Assembly: GCF_029906645.1 (NCBI RefSeq)
Contig: NZ_JARYGZ010000001.1
Coordinates: 1,979,208 to 2,043,207 of the forward strand
Reading direction: 5' to 3'
DNA length: 64,000 bases
Source of the DNA: Sphingomonas oryzagri
GTDB lineage: Bacteria > Pseudomonadota > Alphaproteobacteria > Sphingomonadales > Sphingomonadaceae
Numbering within the stretch: position 1 is the first letter of the stretch; every line of letters starts with the position of its first letter. The notes under the pieces were generated by a model, which ran no database searches, was not told the origin of the DNA, and worked only from the letters and a program-made list of their open reading frames with translations. Both the position numbers and the translations under genes were made by a program. This document shows, piece after piece, positions 33,302 through 41,204 of this stretch.

Positions 33302-34009
33302 TCAGGCGGTGCCCCGCCATTCAGGATCACCGAAGCAGAGGAAATGCCACATCCGCTCGATCAGCGCGCCGGCCTTCACCGCGCGGCGCGCCGCCTCGTC
33401 CGGCGTATATTCGCGAGGCCGGCGGCCGGCGGCGCGCGCCGGCAGCAACGCCATCTCCACGCGCGCGGCATCCTCGAGATAGAATGCGAAAGCGGCCGCC
33501 TCCTCGATTGTCGCGCCCGCCGTCACGGCACCGTTGCCCCGCAAAACGATCGCGCCGTTATCACCCATCAATTCCGCCACCTTCACAGCGCGCTCGTCGT
33601 CCCGGACCAGTTGGACGTTGGGCCAGAGCGGTGGGAATGGCGCGAAATAGGTGCCGAAGCCATGCAGCGCACGCGGCGTCTCACCGAGTGCCGAGAGCGC
33701 CATCACCGAAGGCGACTGGAAGCGGCAGATCCCGCCCACTTCGGACCGGCGCCGGTAGATTTCGCGATGGATGCGCACTTCTGGCAGCGCGCGGGCCGGA
33801 AGCTCCCCCTCGATCGGTACGACCACGCCCGGATCGCCCGGATCCACCGTGCCGAGCGGCTGCGGCGGCGAGCAGAGGAAATGATGCTCATCGATCCGCG
33901 CGCTGACATGGCCGTAGGCATGGGCAAGCCCGTGCCGCGCCATCGCGCGCGCGGCGAGCCGCACCCCCAGCGCGACATCGGCGCTCACCCGATCATGCGG
34001 CACGCGCAA
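33302..34009 (-). CDS. Class II aldolase/adducin family protein lacking the zinc histidines
   Basis: A 235-residue protein with the class II aldolase/adducin fold ('ARHGLAHAYGHVSARID', 'GAIVLRGNGAVTAG'). In zinc-dependent members a H-x-H motif (HTHSP) and a later His (N/G-H-G) bind the metal. Here the corresponding stretches read 'GGICRFQSPSV' and 'LRGNGAV', so all three ligands appear replaced. It may be a metal-free lyase/decarboxylase or act in a different way. The start is uncertain: TTG 34009 overlaps the upstream gene by 17 bases, while GTG 33988 lies 5 bases past that gene's stop. Confidence 0.8.
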   Translation of the reverse strand: MRVPHDRVSADVALGVRLAARAMARHGLAHAYGHVSARIDEHHFLCSPPQPLGTVDPGDPGVVVPIEGELPARALPEVRIHREIYRRRSEVGGICRFQSPSVMALSALGETPRALHGFGTYFAPFPPLWPNVQLVRDDERAVKVAELMGDNGAIVLRGNGAVTAGATIEEAAAFAFYLEDAARVEMALLPARAAGRRPREYTPDEAARRAVKAGALIERMWHFLCFGDPEWRGTA

Positions 34010-34883
34010 CGTCCACCGGCACCTTGAACTCGGGGATGTCGGGCAGCGATCCCCACATGCAGAAGCTCGACGGCTCCTTGGGGAAGGAGCGCGGAACGTA
34101 GCTCTTCTCGTCCTCCGCCGTGATCATCCGTACGCCGGTGGAATATTCGTAGATCATGTCGTCCGGCCCCTGGAAATAGAGGAAGCGCGCGCCCGATGTC
34201 GGGTGGCGTCCGGGGCCGAAGACGACCTTCACGTTGCGGTTCTGGAGCATGTACCAGGAGCGCATGATGTCATCCTGGCTCTCCACCTGGAAGTTGACGT
34301 GCTGCACCCCCGATTTGGTCGAGGGGAAGAGCGCGACATTGTGGTGCACCTCGTTGATGCGGATCAGCGCCGCATCACCGATCCAGTCACTCACCTTGGC
34401 GCCGAGATTGGCGACCCAGAAGCCCTCGTCGGCAGGCGCGTTGCGGGTGTGCAGGCCGACATGGCTGAAATGGGTGATGCCGGCGTCACGCGTCGGGAAG
34501 TAGCGGCGCCCGCACGCCTGCGGCCGCGCGACCAGCTCGATCGTGTTGCCGCTCGGGTCGTTGAGTATCAGAAGCCCGCGCACTCGGCGCTGCTCGCGCT
34601 CCTCCGACGTGCCGGCGCGCACCCGCACGCACGCCGCATCGAACTCCGCCGCCGCCTGATCGAGCGCGGTCATCGAGCCAACCTCCCAGCCGGTCATCGT
34701 GCCCGCATCGCGACCCTTGACGTAGCAGATGTTGTGATCGCGATCGTCGCCGCGCAGGTACGCGCAGCTCCGGTCGCGCTCCATCAGCTCCAATCCAAGG
34801 ATCTCGGTCGCGAAGCGGACACTCTCGTCGAGATCGTCCGATCCGATGCGAACGTAGCGAATGTCGTGCAGGTCGGCCCCCAT
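33993..34883 (-). CDS. Type I extradiol ring-cleavage dioxygenase
   Basis: A two-module VOC-fold extradiol dioxygenase (296 residues). The C-terminal module has the complete 2-His-1-carboxylate iron site: H141 in 'HFSHVGLHT', H195 in 'QHVNFQV' and E246 in 'IYEYSTG', with the catalytic His pair at 180-181 ('VHHNVAL'). It should cleave a catechol-type ring meta to the hydroxyls. It is second in a minus-strand operon, 2 bases after the small VOC gene. Relatives include catechol 2,3-dioxygenase-like and biphenyl-type enzymes; the substrate is not determined. Confidence 0.9.
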   Translation of the reverse strand: MGADLHDIRYVRIGSDDLDESVRFATEILGLELMERDRSCAYLRGDDRDHNICYVKGRDAGTMTGWEVGSMTALDQAAAEFDAACVRVRAGTSEEREQRRVRGLLILNDPSGNTIELVARPQACGRRYFPTRDAGITHFSHVGLHTRNAPADEGFWVANLGAKVSDWIGDAALIRINEVHHNVALFPSTKSGVQHVNFQVESQDDIMRSWYMLQNRNVKVVFGPGRHPTSGARFLYFQGPDDMIYEYSTGVRMITAEDEKSYVPRSFPKEPSSFCMWGSLPDIPEFKVPVDVARAA

Positions 34884-34885
34884 GA

Positions 34886-35407
34886 TCAGCCGCCCTTGGT
34901 CAGCGTCGACTCGGGGCGGGCGAACTTGCGGCTCATGTGGCCGGCGCCCTGCTGGTCACCCATGGTGAAGCCCCACGAATAACCACCCTTGGGATTGCAC
35001 AGGATTTCCCAGGCGTTGTCGTCCCTGTCCCAGAAATAGAAGCAGTAGGTACCGTGCTGGACGACCGGCTTGGTGATCTTGTGCAGGCCCCATTTCTCGG
35101 CGTCGCGCTTCACCACCTCATAGGCGGCATCGACTTCGGCCTCGGTACCGACGTCGAGACCGTTATGGTTGAGGAAGGGCATCGTGTCTTTGGCCTTGGC
35201 CGGGCTCTTCACCACGACAATGATCTGATCGCCACCGAGTCGCGCCCAGAAAGAGACGTCAGCCATCTGCACGGTCTCGAAACCGAGGAACTCGTCGAAG
35301 AATTTCCGGGTGAGGACGATATCCTTACATTCCAGCGTCGCATGACTGTAGAAATTGAGCTTGAGCGCGGGCTCGGCCTTCGCGTGCGGTTCTGCAACGG
35401 TCGCCAT
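34886..35407 (-). CDS. Single-module VOC family protein (putative dioxygenase)
   Basis: A 173-residue VOC protein with candidate metal ligands H22 ('FYSHATLEC'), H81 ('FLNHNGLDVG') and E134 ('NAWEILCNP'). The set of three matches the metal site of extradiol dioxygenases or glyoxalases, so it may be an active enzyme rather than an accessory fold. AAAAGGAG precedes ATG 35407. As first gene of the operon it carries the GntR-type site in its promoter, and the true two-module dioxygenase follows after 2 bases. Alternative roles are a ring-cleavage partner or a dioxygenase reactivation factor. Confidence 0.82.
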   Translation of the reverse strand: MATVAEPHAKAEPALKLNFYSHATLECKDIVLTRKFFDEFLGFETVQMADVSFWARLGGDQIIVVVKSPAKAKDTMPFLNHNGLDVGTEAEVDAAYEVVKRDAEKWGLHKITKPVVQHGTYCFYFWDRDDNAWEILCNPKGGYSWGFTMGDQQGAGHMSRKFARPESTLTKGG

Positions 35408-35458
35408 ACTCTCTCTCCTTTTGCCGCGATCGGTCCAGAAGGCCTATCGCATTTCAAT

Positions 35459-35473
35459 AGACGTATACGTCCT
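35459..35473 (-). promoter_or_regulatory. Putative GntR operator, site 3 (best palindrome)
   Basis: Read on the minus strand this is AGGACGTATACGTCT, containing the perfect 12-base palindrome GACGTATACGTC, followed by ATTGAAAT (possible -35 box TTGAAA). It lies 52 bases upstream of the VOC-dioxygenase operon start and 36 bases past the end of the GntR gene. It matches the GGACGTAT blocks at 30997 and 36377. Confidence 0.6.
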
Positions 35474-35508
35474 AAATAGAGCCGCATCAAGCCGGCCATT
35501 GCGTATCG

Positions 35509-36276
35509 CTACAACCGACCCGCCGCGGCACCGGCGATCGCGAACTGAAGGCTCATGCGCACACGGCCGGTATCATATTCCGGCGCCAGCGCGGCCAGCA
35601 GCTCCAGCGCGGTACGTGCGAGGTGACGCGCCGAAAGCTCGCCCGCCAGCATCGCATTGCCCGACGAAACTGCATCGAACAGCGCGCGATGCTCCTGCTC
35701 GCCACGTTGCCACCAGCCGGGCAGATGCTCGCCCTTATAGGCCGACTGATAGCGCTCGGAGCGTTTCTCCAGCGCCTCCAGATCGGCGGTGTAGGCGTCG
35801 CCGGCCTGCGCCACGATCAGTCGGTGGAACTCGCGGTGCAGCCCCTGCCAAACCGTGAAGCTGGCATGGGCGTCCTGCCCTTCGAGCGCGTGGACCACCT
35901 CGTCCAGCCGCTGCTTCAGTGCCGCCGTCATCGTGCGCGTCGTGAAGGTGACGGCGAGCGATTCCATCATGATGCGCTTCATGTAAAGCGCCTCGATGTC
36001 CCTTGGATCGAAGCCGAGGACCCGGCTTCGGAAATTGGGCTCACCGGTGACGAGGCCGCCTTCCTGCAGCATCCGCATCGCCTCACGCACTGGCGTACGG
36101 CTGACATGGAGCACCCGCGCCACTTCGACCTGCGACAGCACCGTGCCCGGCTTGAGACGCCCTGTCAGGATCGAGTCCTGCAACGTCTCATAGACTTCCA
36201 CCGCCGTACGGCGGCCATCGCCGCGCTCCAGCGGCCTCAGAATATCGGGTTCCAAACTCACGCCTCTTGAATGCAT
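35509..36276 (-). CDS. GntR family regulator, FadR/FCD subfamily
   Basis: A 255-residue transcriptional regulator. The N-terminal winged helix (about residues 20-85) reads 'TAVEVYETLQDSILTGRLKP', then 'LSQVEVARVLHVSRTPVREA' and 'MRMLQEGGLVTGEPN'. The C-terminal all-helical FCD ligand domain carries candidate metal residues ('HREFHRLIVAQAG' and 'EQEHRALFDAVSSGN'). ATG 36276 is preferred over longer frames that run through the promoter region. It is divergent from the TonB-receptor operon. Sites of one type lie in front of three operons around it, so it is probably the island's specific regulator and derepressed by a pathway intermediate. Confidence 0.9.
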   Translation of the reverse strand: MHSRGVSLEPDILRPLERGDGRRTAVEVYETLQDSILTGRLKPGTVLSQVEVARVLHVSRTPVREAMRMLQEGGLVTGEPNFRSRVLGFDPRDIEALYMKRIMMESLAVTFTTRTMTAALKQRLDEVVHALEGQDAHASFTVWQGLHREFHRLIVAQAGDAYTADLEALEKRSERYQSAYKGEHLPGWWQRGEQEHRALFDAVSSGNAMLAGELSARHLARTALELLAALAPEYDTGRVRMSLQFAIAGAAAGRL

Positions 36277-36376
36277 GACTGGATACATTCTGGCAAGTAG
36301 CCAAGAGCAAGCCGAATTCCGACAAACGGCATATGGTCGACCCATTATTCCTAGCTCTGCCGTAAAATCGATAAAT

Positions 36377-36400
36377 GGACGTATGGGTCCTATCTTGACT
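36377..36400 (+). promoter_or_regulatory. Putative GntR operator and -35 box, site 2
   Basis: GGACGTAT-GGG-TCC (36377-36390), TATC, then TTGACT (36395-36400). It matches site 1 at 20 of 23 positions. It lies in the 283-base space between the gntR gene and the TonB-receptor operon and could control both directions. Confidence 0.6.
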
Positions 36401-36559
36401 CGAATCGAGCCAGGTGCAAAAAGTGCGTCCACTTCTTGTCGGGATCGATCGGAAGCAACCGGGCCGGCGAGTCGGGAACCGGTCGATCCCCGCAATCCGG
36501 CTTCACGGCCGAACACGACACAGACGCGAATCAGCGCAGTCACGAGGAGGGGAGAGACG

Positions 36560-38761
36560 ATGAAGAGCGAAACGATGAGGTGGATCCTCGCCACGAGTGC
36601 GCTGGCATGGGTCGTTGCCGCACCGGCCCACGGTCAGGACACTCCGCCATCCACCTCCGCGCCGGGATCGGCCGGCAGCGGATCGGGCATCGCCGACATC
36701 GTCGTGACCGCGCAGAAACGCAGCGAGAACCTGCAGAAGGCTCCGGTCGCGATCACCGCCATCGGCGGCGCGACGCTGACCGAAAAGGGTGTCACCAACC
36801 TGACCGTCGCGCAGGAACTGGTGCCCGGCGCGCGTTTCCATCAGGAAGGAAATACCGTGCAGGTGTTCCTGCGCGGCGTCGGCTCCAACCTCGATTTCGC
36901 CAACGTGCAGCCGTCGGTCGCTTTCAACTTCAACGGCATCTTCATACCGCGCGAAGGCACCAGCGTCGGCCTCTACGACATCGACCGGTTCGAGGTACTG
37001 CCCGGACCGCAGGGCACGCTCTACGGCCGCAGCGCGATCGGTGGCACCGTCAACGTCAGCTTCAGGAAGCCCGAGTTCGTCAACGGCGGCAGCTTCAATC
37101 TCGAAGCCGGCAACTACAATCTGGCGCACGTCACCGGCGTCGCCAACTACGCGCTATCGAACACCCTCGCGGTACGTGCCGTCGCGGATTACATCTACCG
37201 CAGCGGGTTCATGCACACGGATTCGGATTCCAAGAAGGACTTCTCGGGCCGCCTGAGTGCGCTGTGGAAGCCCAACGACGATGTCAGCCTCTACGTGTGG
37301 GGCTATACCGCGCAGAAGCATGGCAATACCCCGAACCTCGTCAACAAAGGCTCGAAGCCTGTCTACGACGCGAACGGCAACCTGACCGGCTTCGTCTATG
37401 ACGAAAACGCCTTCCTGACGAAGAATCCCTATAACGACTCCCGTCCCGGCCAGCTCGCCTCGACCGCGCCGTTCGGGCAACCAACCACCTCCACGCAGCA
37501 TTACAACAATTGGGCGGGCGGCGCGCAACTCGACGTGAAGCTCGGCGACCACGTCACGCTGACCGATATTCCCGGCTACGTCTATCTGAACGCGATCACC
37601 AACGTATACTGGCTGGGTGCGATCCCCGCCTACAAGCATGACGAATATCACCAGGCCAGCAACGAACTGCGCCTGTCAGGCGACATCGGGAGCCGGCTGA
37701 ACTGGCTGACCGGCCTCTACCTCTATCATAACGTGCAGCAGGGTCAGGGCATCGTGGGCACGGCGAATGGCCCCGCCAGCGTGCCAGCCGGATCGCTCTT
37801 CCCCTTCTATTCGAGCCACGTACTGCGCAATCGCCTCGAAGGCGGCGCGGTGTTCGGGCAGGCCACCTACAAGATCGGCGACAAGCTGCGCCTTACCGCT
37901 GGCGCGCGTTACGGCATCGACAAGACCAAGGCGAACGGCATCTCGCTCGACGATCAGGTCACGCCGTATTTCTTCAACCACACGGTGCACCGCTTCGACT
38001 ACAAGGTCGGCGCGCAATACGACATTACCCCGCGTATCATGGCCTATGCCCAGTTCCAGACGGGCTATCAGCCGGCGACGTTCAACGAGGTCGCCAACCT
38101 GCCGGGTCGATCGAACCTGGTGAAGAGCGGCAAGCTCAAATCGGTGTCGGGCGGCATCAAGTCGCGCTGGTTCAACAACACGCTGCAGATCAACGACGAG
38201 ATCTTCTACTCGGTCTACAACGATCTGCAGACCCAGGCCTATGACGCCAGCGCGCTCTATAACCCGATCTTCAACGCCAAGAAGGTGAGCATTCCCGGCA
38301 ATCAGCTGGATATCTTGTGGGAGCCGACCCGCAACGACAAGATCAACCTCTCGGTCAGTTACATCAAATATCGCAACAAGAATTTCGTCGAGCCAAACGG
38401 GTTGAACTTCAACGGTCTGTCCGGCCCCTATGCGGCAGACTGGACGATCAACGGCGGCATCAGCCACGATTTCCAGATGAGGAGCGGCTACGTCCGCGCT
38501 TCGGTGGACGGCCATTACGAAAGCAAATGGTACGCCGATTTCGTCCACAATCTCGGCACCCGGCAGGATGCCTATGCCAAGCTGAACGCCGAGCTGATCT
38601 ATTATTCCGATGACGGTCGCTACAATTTCGGTTTCTGGGGTCGCAACCTCACGAACAAGGTCGTGATCGCCGCCACCGCCGCCGCCGGCATCCCCGGCCC
38701 GGCCACGGCCTATCTCGATGCGCCGCGCACCTACGGCATCCGGGGAGGGTTCAAGTTCTGA
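36560..38761 (+). CDS. TonB-dependent outer-membrane receptor
   Basis: A 733-residue substrate-specific outer-membrane channel. It has a signal peptide (ends PAHG-QD), a TonB-box region with 'DIVVTAQKRSENLQKAPVAI' as the start of the plug, the plug itself to about residue 180 ('GPQGTLYGRSAIGGTVNVSF'), and a 22-strand barrel ending in 'TYGIRGGFKF', with the terminal aromatic residue. GAGGAGGGGAGAG precedes ATG 36560; the open frame to 36275 is promoter. It is the first gene of a seven-gene operon and presumably imports the aromatic substrate of the island. This family is widely expanded in sphingomonads. Confidence 0.94.
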   Translation: MKSETMRWILATSALAWVVAAPAHGQDTPPSTSAPGSAGSGSGIADIVVTAQKRSENLQKAPVAITAIGGATLTEKGVTNLTVAQELVPGARFHQEGNTVQVFLRGVGSNLDFANVQPSVAFNFNGIFIPREGTSVGLYDIDRFEVLPGPQGTLYGRSAIGGTVNVSFRKPEFVNGGSFNLEAGNYNLAHVTGVANYALSNTLAVRAVADYIYRSGFMHTDSDSKKDFSGRLSALWKPNDDVSLYVWGYTAQKHGNTPNLVNKGSKPVYDANGNLTGFVYDENAFLTKNPYNDSRPGQLASTAPFGQPTTSTQHYNNWAGGAQLDVKLGDHVTLTDIPGYVYLNAITNVYWLGAIPAYKHDEYHQASNELRLSGDIGSRLNWLTGLYLYHNVQQGQGIVGTANGPASVPAGSLFPFYSSHVLRNRLEGGAVFGQATYKIGDKLRLTAGARYGIDKTKANGISLDDQVTPYFFNHTVHRFDYKVGAQYDITPRIMAYAQFQTGYQPATFNEVANLPGRSNLVKSGKLKSVSGGIKSRWFNNTLQINDEIFYSVYNDLQTQAYDASALYNPIFNAKKVSIPGNQLDILWEPTRNDKINLSVSYIKYRNKNFVEPNGLNFNGLSGPYAADWTINGGISHDFQMRSGYVRASVDGHYESKWYADFVHNLGTRQDAYAKLNAELIYYSDDGRYNFGFWGRNLTNKVVIAATAAAGIPGPATAYLDAPRTYGIRGGFKF

Positions 38762-39525
38762 TGGGTATCCTGTCGGGCAAGTCGATCATCGTCACCGGGG
38801 CCGGCGGCGGCATCGGGCGGGCATCCTGCCTGGTGCTGGCTGCCGCCGGCGCTCGGCTTGTCGTCAGCGACGTCGCCGAGGCGGCGGGACGCGAAACGAC
38901 CGAAGAGGTCAATGCCCAGGGGGGAGAAGCCATCTTCGTCGCGGCCGACCTCGCGTCGGAAGAGGCGATCGCCGGCCTGGTGACGGAGACGATCGAGACG
39001 TACGGCCGGCTCGACGGCGCATTCAACAATGCAGGCGTCGAGCAGCGCAACAAGCCGCTCGCCGATCTGACGCTCGCGGAATGGAGCCACGCGATCGACA
39101 TCGATCTCACCGCCGTATTCCTCTGCGTGAAGCATCAGGTGAAGGCGATGCTGGAGACGGGCGGCGGATCGATCGTCAACACCGCCTCCTCGCTGGGTCA
39201 GGTCGGCCTTGCCGGCGCTTCCGAATATTGCGCGGCCAAGCATGGCGTGATCGGCCTCACCCGCGCGGCGGGCGCGGATTACGGCCCGCACGGTATCCGC
39301 GTGAACGCGGTGCTGCCGGGCATCACCCGCACCCCGATGATCGCGCGGCTGAGCGAGGCCCCGCAGCTTTCCGCCGTCTTCGATCGTCTGCGCTCGCGCC
39401 ACTCGATGGGCCGCTTCGGCGAGCCGTCCGAGATCGGCGAGAGCGTGAAATGGCTGCTTTCGGACGACGCATCCTTCATGAATGGTGCCGCGGTCGCGTG
39501 CGACGGCGGCTACCTGTCCATCTGA
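38761..39525 (+). CDS. Short-chain dehydrogenase/reductase (first SDR of the island)
   Basis: A classical NAD(P)-dependent SDR (254 residues). The cofactor motif is 'TGAGGGIGRA' (TGxxxGxG, near residue 13), NNAG is 'FNNAGVE', the catalytic Ser is in 'NTASSLGQ', and Tyr-x-x-x-Lys is 'YCAAKHG'. It probably oxidises an alcohol or dihydrodiol, or reduces a ketone, in the degradation pathway. Its ATG overlaps the receptor's stop codon by one base, which shows co-translation in the operon. Confidence 0.9.
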   Translation: MGILSGKSIIVTGAGGGIGRASCLVLAAAGARLVVSDVAEAAGRETTEEVNAQGGEAIFVAADLASEEAIAGLVTETIETYGRLDGAFNNAGVEQRNKPLADLTLAEWSHAIDIDLTAVFLCVKHQVKAMLETGGGSIVNTASSLGQVGLAGASEYCAAKHGVIGLTRAAGADYGPHGIRVNAVLPGITRTPMIARLSEAPQLSAVFDRLRSRHSMGRFGEPSEIGESVKWLLSDDASFMNGAAVACDGGYLSI

Positions 39526-39539
39526 CCAAAGGAGCATCC

Positions 39540-39995
39540 ATGTATACGCTCTCCTACGCGATCGAGGTGAACCCCGAGGGCGTCTCCCCTGTCCTCAACG
39601 CCGAGCAGGTGTGGAAGGGGCTGGAGATGAAGGCGGAGAACGCCATGCCCTTCGTGCCGGGCATGACCAAGTGCGAGATGACCGAGCGCAAGGACAATAT
39701 CATCCTGCGCGACATCACCTTCGCGGGGAACGACTTTCAGGAACGCATCACGCTCCATGCGCCCGTGCAGGTGCAGTTCGAGCGGATCGGCACCGGCGGC
39801 TTCATCCAGAACACGATCAGCGAGAGCGAGAAGGGGCTGATGCTGGCCTTCACCTTCGCCCTCCCCTTCCCCGGCACCGAGCCGGGATCGAAGGAGGAGC
39901 GCGAGAAGGGCGAGTCGATGCGCGGGTCCTACGTGGGCGCGGTCGGAGCGACGCTGAAGACAGTGCGCGAGATGGTCAGCAAGGGCGAACTGTAA
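39540..39995 (+). CDS. SRPBCC/DUF1857 (AtaL-like) family protein
   Basis: A 151-residue START-like fold protein with the DUF1857 pattern: 'YTLSYAIEVNPEGVSPVLNA', 'EQVWKGLEMKAENAMPFVPG', 'IILRDITFAGNDFQERITLH' and 'MLAFTFALPFPGTEPGS'. Family members occur in fungal secondary-metabolite clusters (for example AtaL) and in bacterial catabolic clusters. The fold binds hydrophobic ligands and may be an isomerase or a hydrolase-like catalyst. AAAGGAG precedes the ATG, and the operon continues on either side. The reaction is unknown. Confidence 0.8.
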   Translation: MYTLSYAIEVNPEGVSPVLNAEQVWKGLEMKAENAMPFVPGMTKCEMTERKDNIILRDITFAGNDFQERITLHAPVQVQFERIGTGGFIQNTISESEKGLMLAFTFALPFPGTEPGSKEEREKGESMRGSYVGAVGATLKTVREMVSKGEL

Positions 39996-40019
39996 GGCTT
40001 GTCCGAAGGAGAGGACGAC

Positions 40020-40430
40020 ATGGCGACTGAGGCAAATCCGATCGCGCCGACGGTCGCGATCGAGGGCGACGACTGGGCGGCGGACTTCTTCCGCTCCGCC
40101 GACAGCTTCGACATCGAGCAGCTGGTCGGCTGGTTCGCCGACGATGTGGAGGTGCGCTTCGGCAACCAGCCCGCCATCACCGGCAAGGCCGATGCGCGCG
40201 CCGCGTTCGAGGGTTTCTGGGGCAGCATCGGCGGGATGCGCCACAGCCGCGAATCCGTCGTCTCGCTCGGCGACATGGCCGCGCAGGCGAGCATCGTCAC
40301 CTACACGCGCCACGACGGTAGCGACGTCTCGATGCCCGTCTCCAGCCACCTGCGCCGTGTCGGCCCCGGCAAGATCGACCGGCTGTGGATCTTCATCGAC
40401 ATGGCCCCCCTGTTCGCGGTGGCCGTCTGA
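40020..40430 (+). CDS. SnoaL-like / NTF2-fold protein (second of three)
   Basis: A 136-residue cone-barrel protein closely related to the one at 31086, sharing 'GKADAR...FW..IG..RH'-type residues across about 60 positions. The ring of aromatic residues and polar side chains expected of this fold could catalyse isomerisation or dehydration. AAGGAGAGG is placed well before ATG 40020. Its stop overlaps the next SDR start by one base. Duplicated copies in two operons of one island suggest two sequential or parallel reactions. Confidence 0.75.
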   Translation: MATEANPIAPTVAIEGDDWAADFFRSADSFDIEQLVGWFADDVEVRFGNQPAITGKADARAAFEGFWGSIGGMRHSRESVVSLGDMAAQASIVTYTRHDGSDVSMPVSSHLRRVGPGKIDRLWIFIDMAPLFAVAV

Positions 40431-41197
40431 TGGACCTGACCCAGCGCCTCGCCGGCAAGACCTGCATCGTCACCGGATCGGGCGGCAGCATCGGCCGCGC
40501 CACCTGCCTTCGTTTCGCCGCGGAGGGCGCCAATGTCGTCGGCTGCGACATCGCCCCTGCCGGGGCTGAGGAGACGGTGCGGCTGGTGGCCGAAGCCGGC
40601 GGCTCGATGATCTCGGTCCACCCCGCCGACCTCACCGACAAGGCGGAGTGCGAGCGGCTGGTGCAGGCGGCGGTCGAACGCTTCGGCGGCATCGACGTCC
40701 TCTTCAACAATGGCGCGATGGCCTATTTCGCCTGGATCGAGGAGATGGACGACGACACCTGGTCCAAGACGATCAACCAGGAGCTCGATCTCGTCTTCCT
40801 GCTCACCCGCGCGGCATGGGGCGAGTTGAAGAAGTCGCAGGGCTGCATCGTCAACACCGCCTCGCTCTCCGCCTGGGCGGGAATCGAATTGCTGCCGGGC
40901 CTCGCCCACACGGCGGCAAAGGGCGGCGTGCTGGCGATGACCCGGCAGCTCGCCATGGAAGGCCGCAAGCACGGCGTCCGCGCGAACAGCGTCTCCCCCG
41001 GCACGATCGAGACCAACCAGACGCGCTTCATCCTCGAAGATCCCGAATGGACCCGCATCCAGGTCGGCCGCGCGATGATGAACCGCATGGGCCAGCCCGA
41101 GGAGGTGGCGAGCGTCGTCGCCTTCCTGGCGAGCGCGGACGCCAGCTACGTCACCGGCGCCGACGTGGCGGTGGATGGCGGCGTGCGCTGCTGGTGA
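40430..41197 (+). CDS. SDR-family oxidoreductase with His in place of the catalytic Tyr
   Basis: A 255-residue SDR with an intact cofactor site ('TGSGGSIGRA', 'FNNGAMA') and the Ser region 'NTASLSAWAG'. At the position of the catalytic Tyr-x-x-x-Lys the sequence reads 'GLAHTAAKGG', so Tyr is replaced by His. The rest ('RANSVSPGTIETNQ', 'YVTGADVAVDGG') is normal. The protein may use a different acid or catalyse a non-redox or isomerase-type reaction; SDRs with 'HTAAK' have appeared in other families, so this may be a subfamily trait. Confidence 0.85.
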   Translation: MDLTQRLAGKTCIVTGSGGSIGRATCLRFAAEGANVVGCDIAPAGAEETVRLVAEAGGSMISVHPADLTDKAECERLVQAAVERFGGIDVLFNNGAMAYFAWIEEMDDDTWSKTINQELDLVFLLTRAAWGELKKSQGCIVNTASLSAWAGIELLPGLAHTAAKGGVLAMTRQLAMEGRKHGVRANSVSPGTIETNQTRFILEDPEWTRIQVGRAMMNRMGQPEEVASVVAFLASADASYVTGADVAVDGGVRCW

Positions 41198-41204
41198 GGC
41201 GGCG

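Noticed and set aside
36275-36559. N-terminal extension of the TonB receptor to 36275, or of GntR to 36594
   Set aside because: Both would run through the divergent promoter with the operator-like site; signal peptide and Shine-Dalgarno sequence place the receptor start at 36560.
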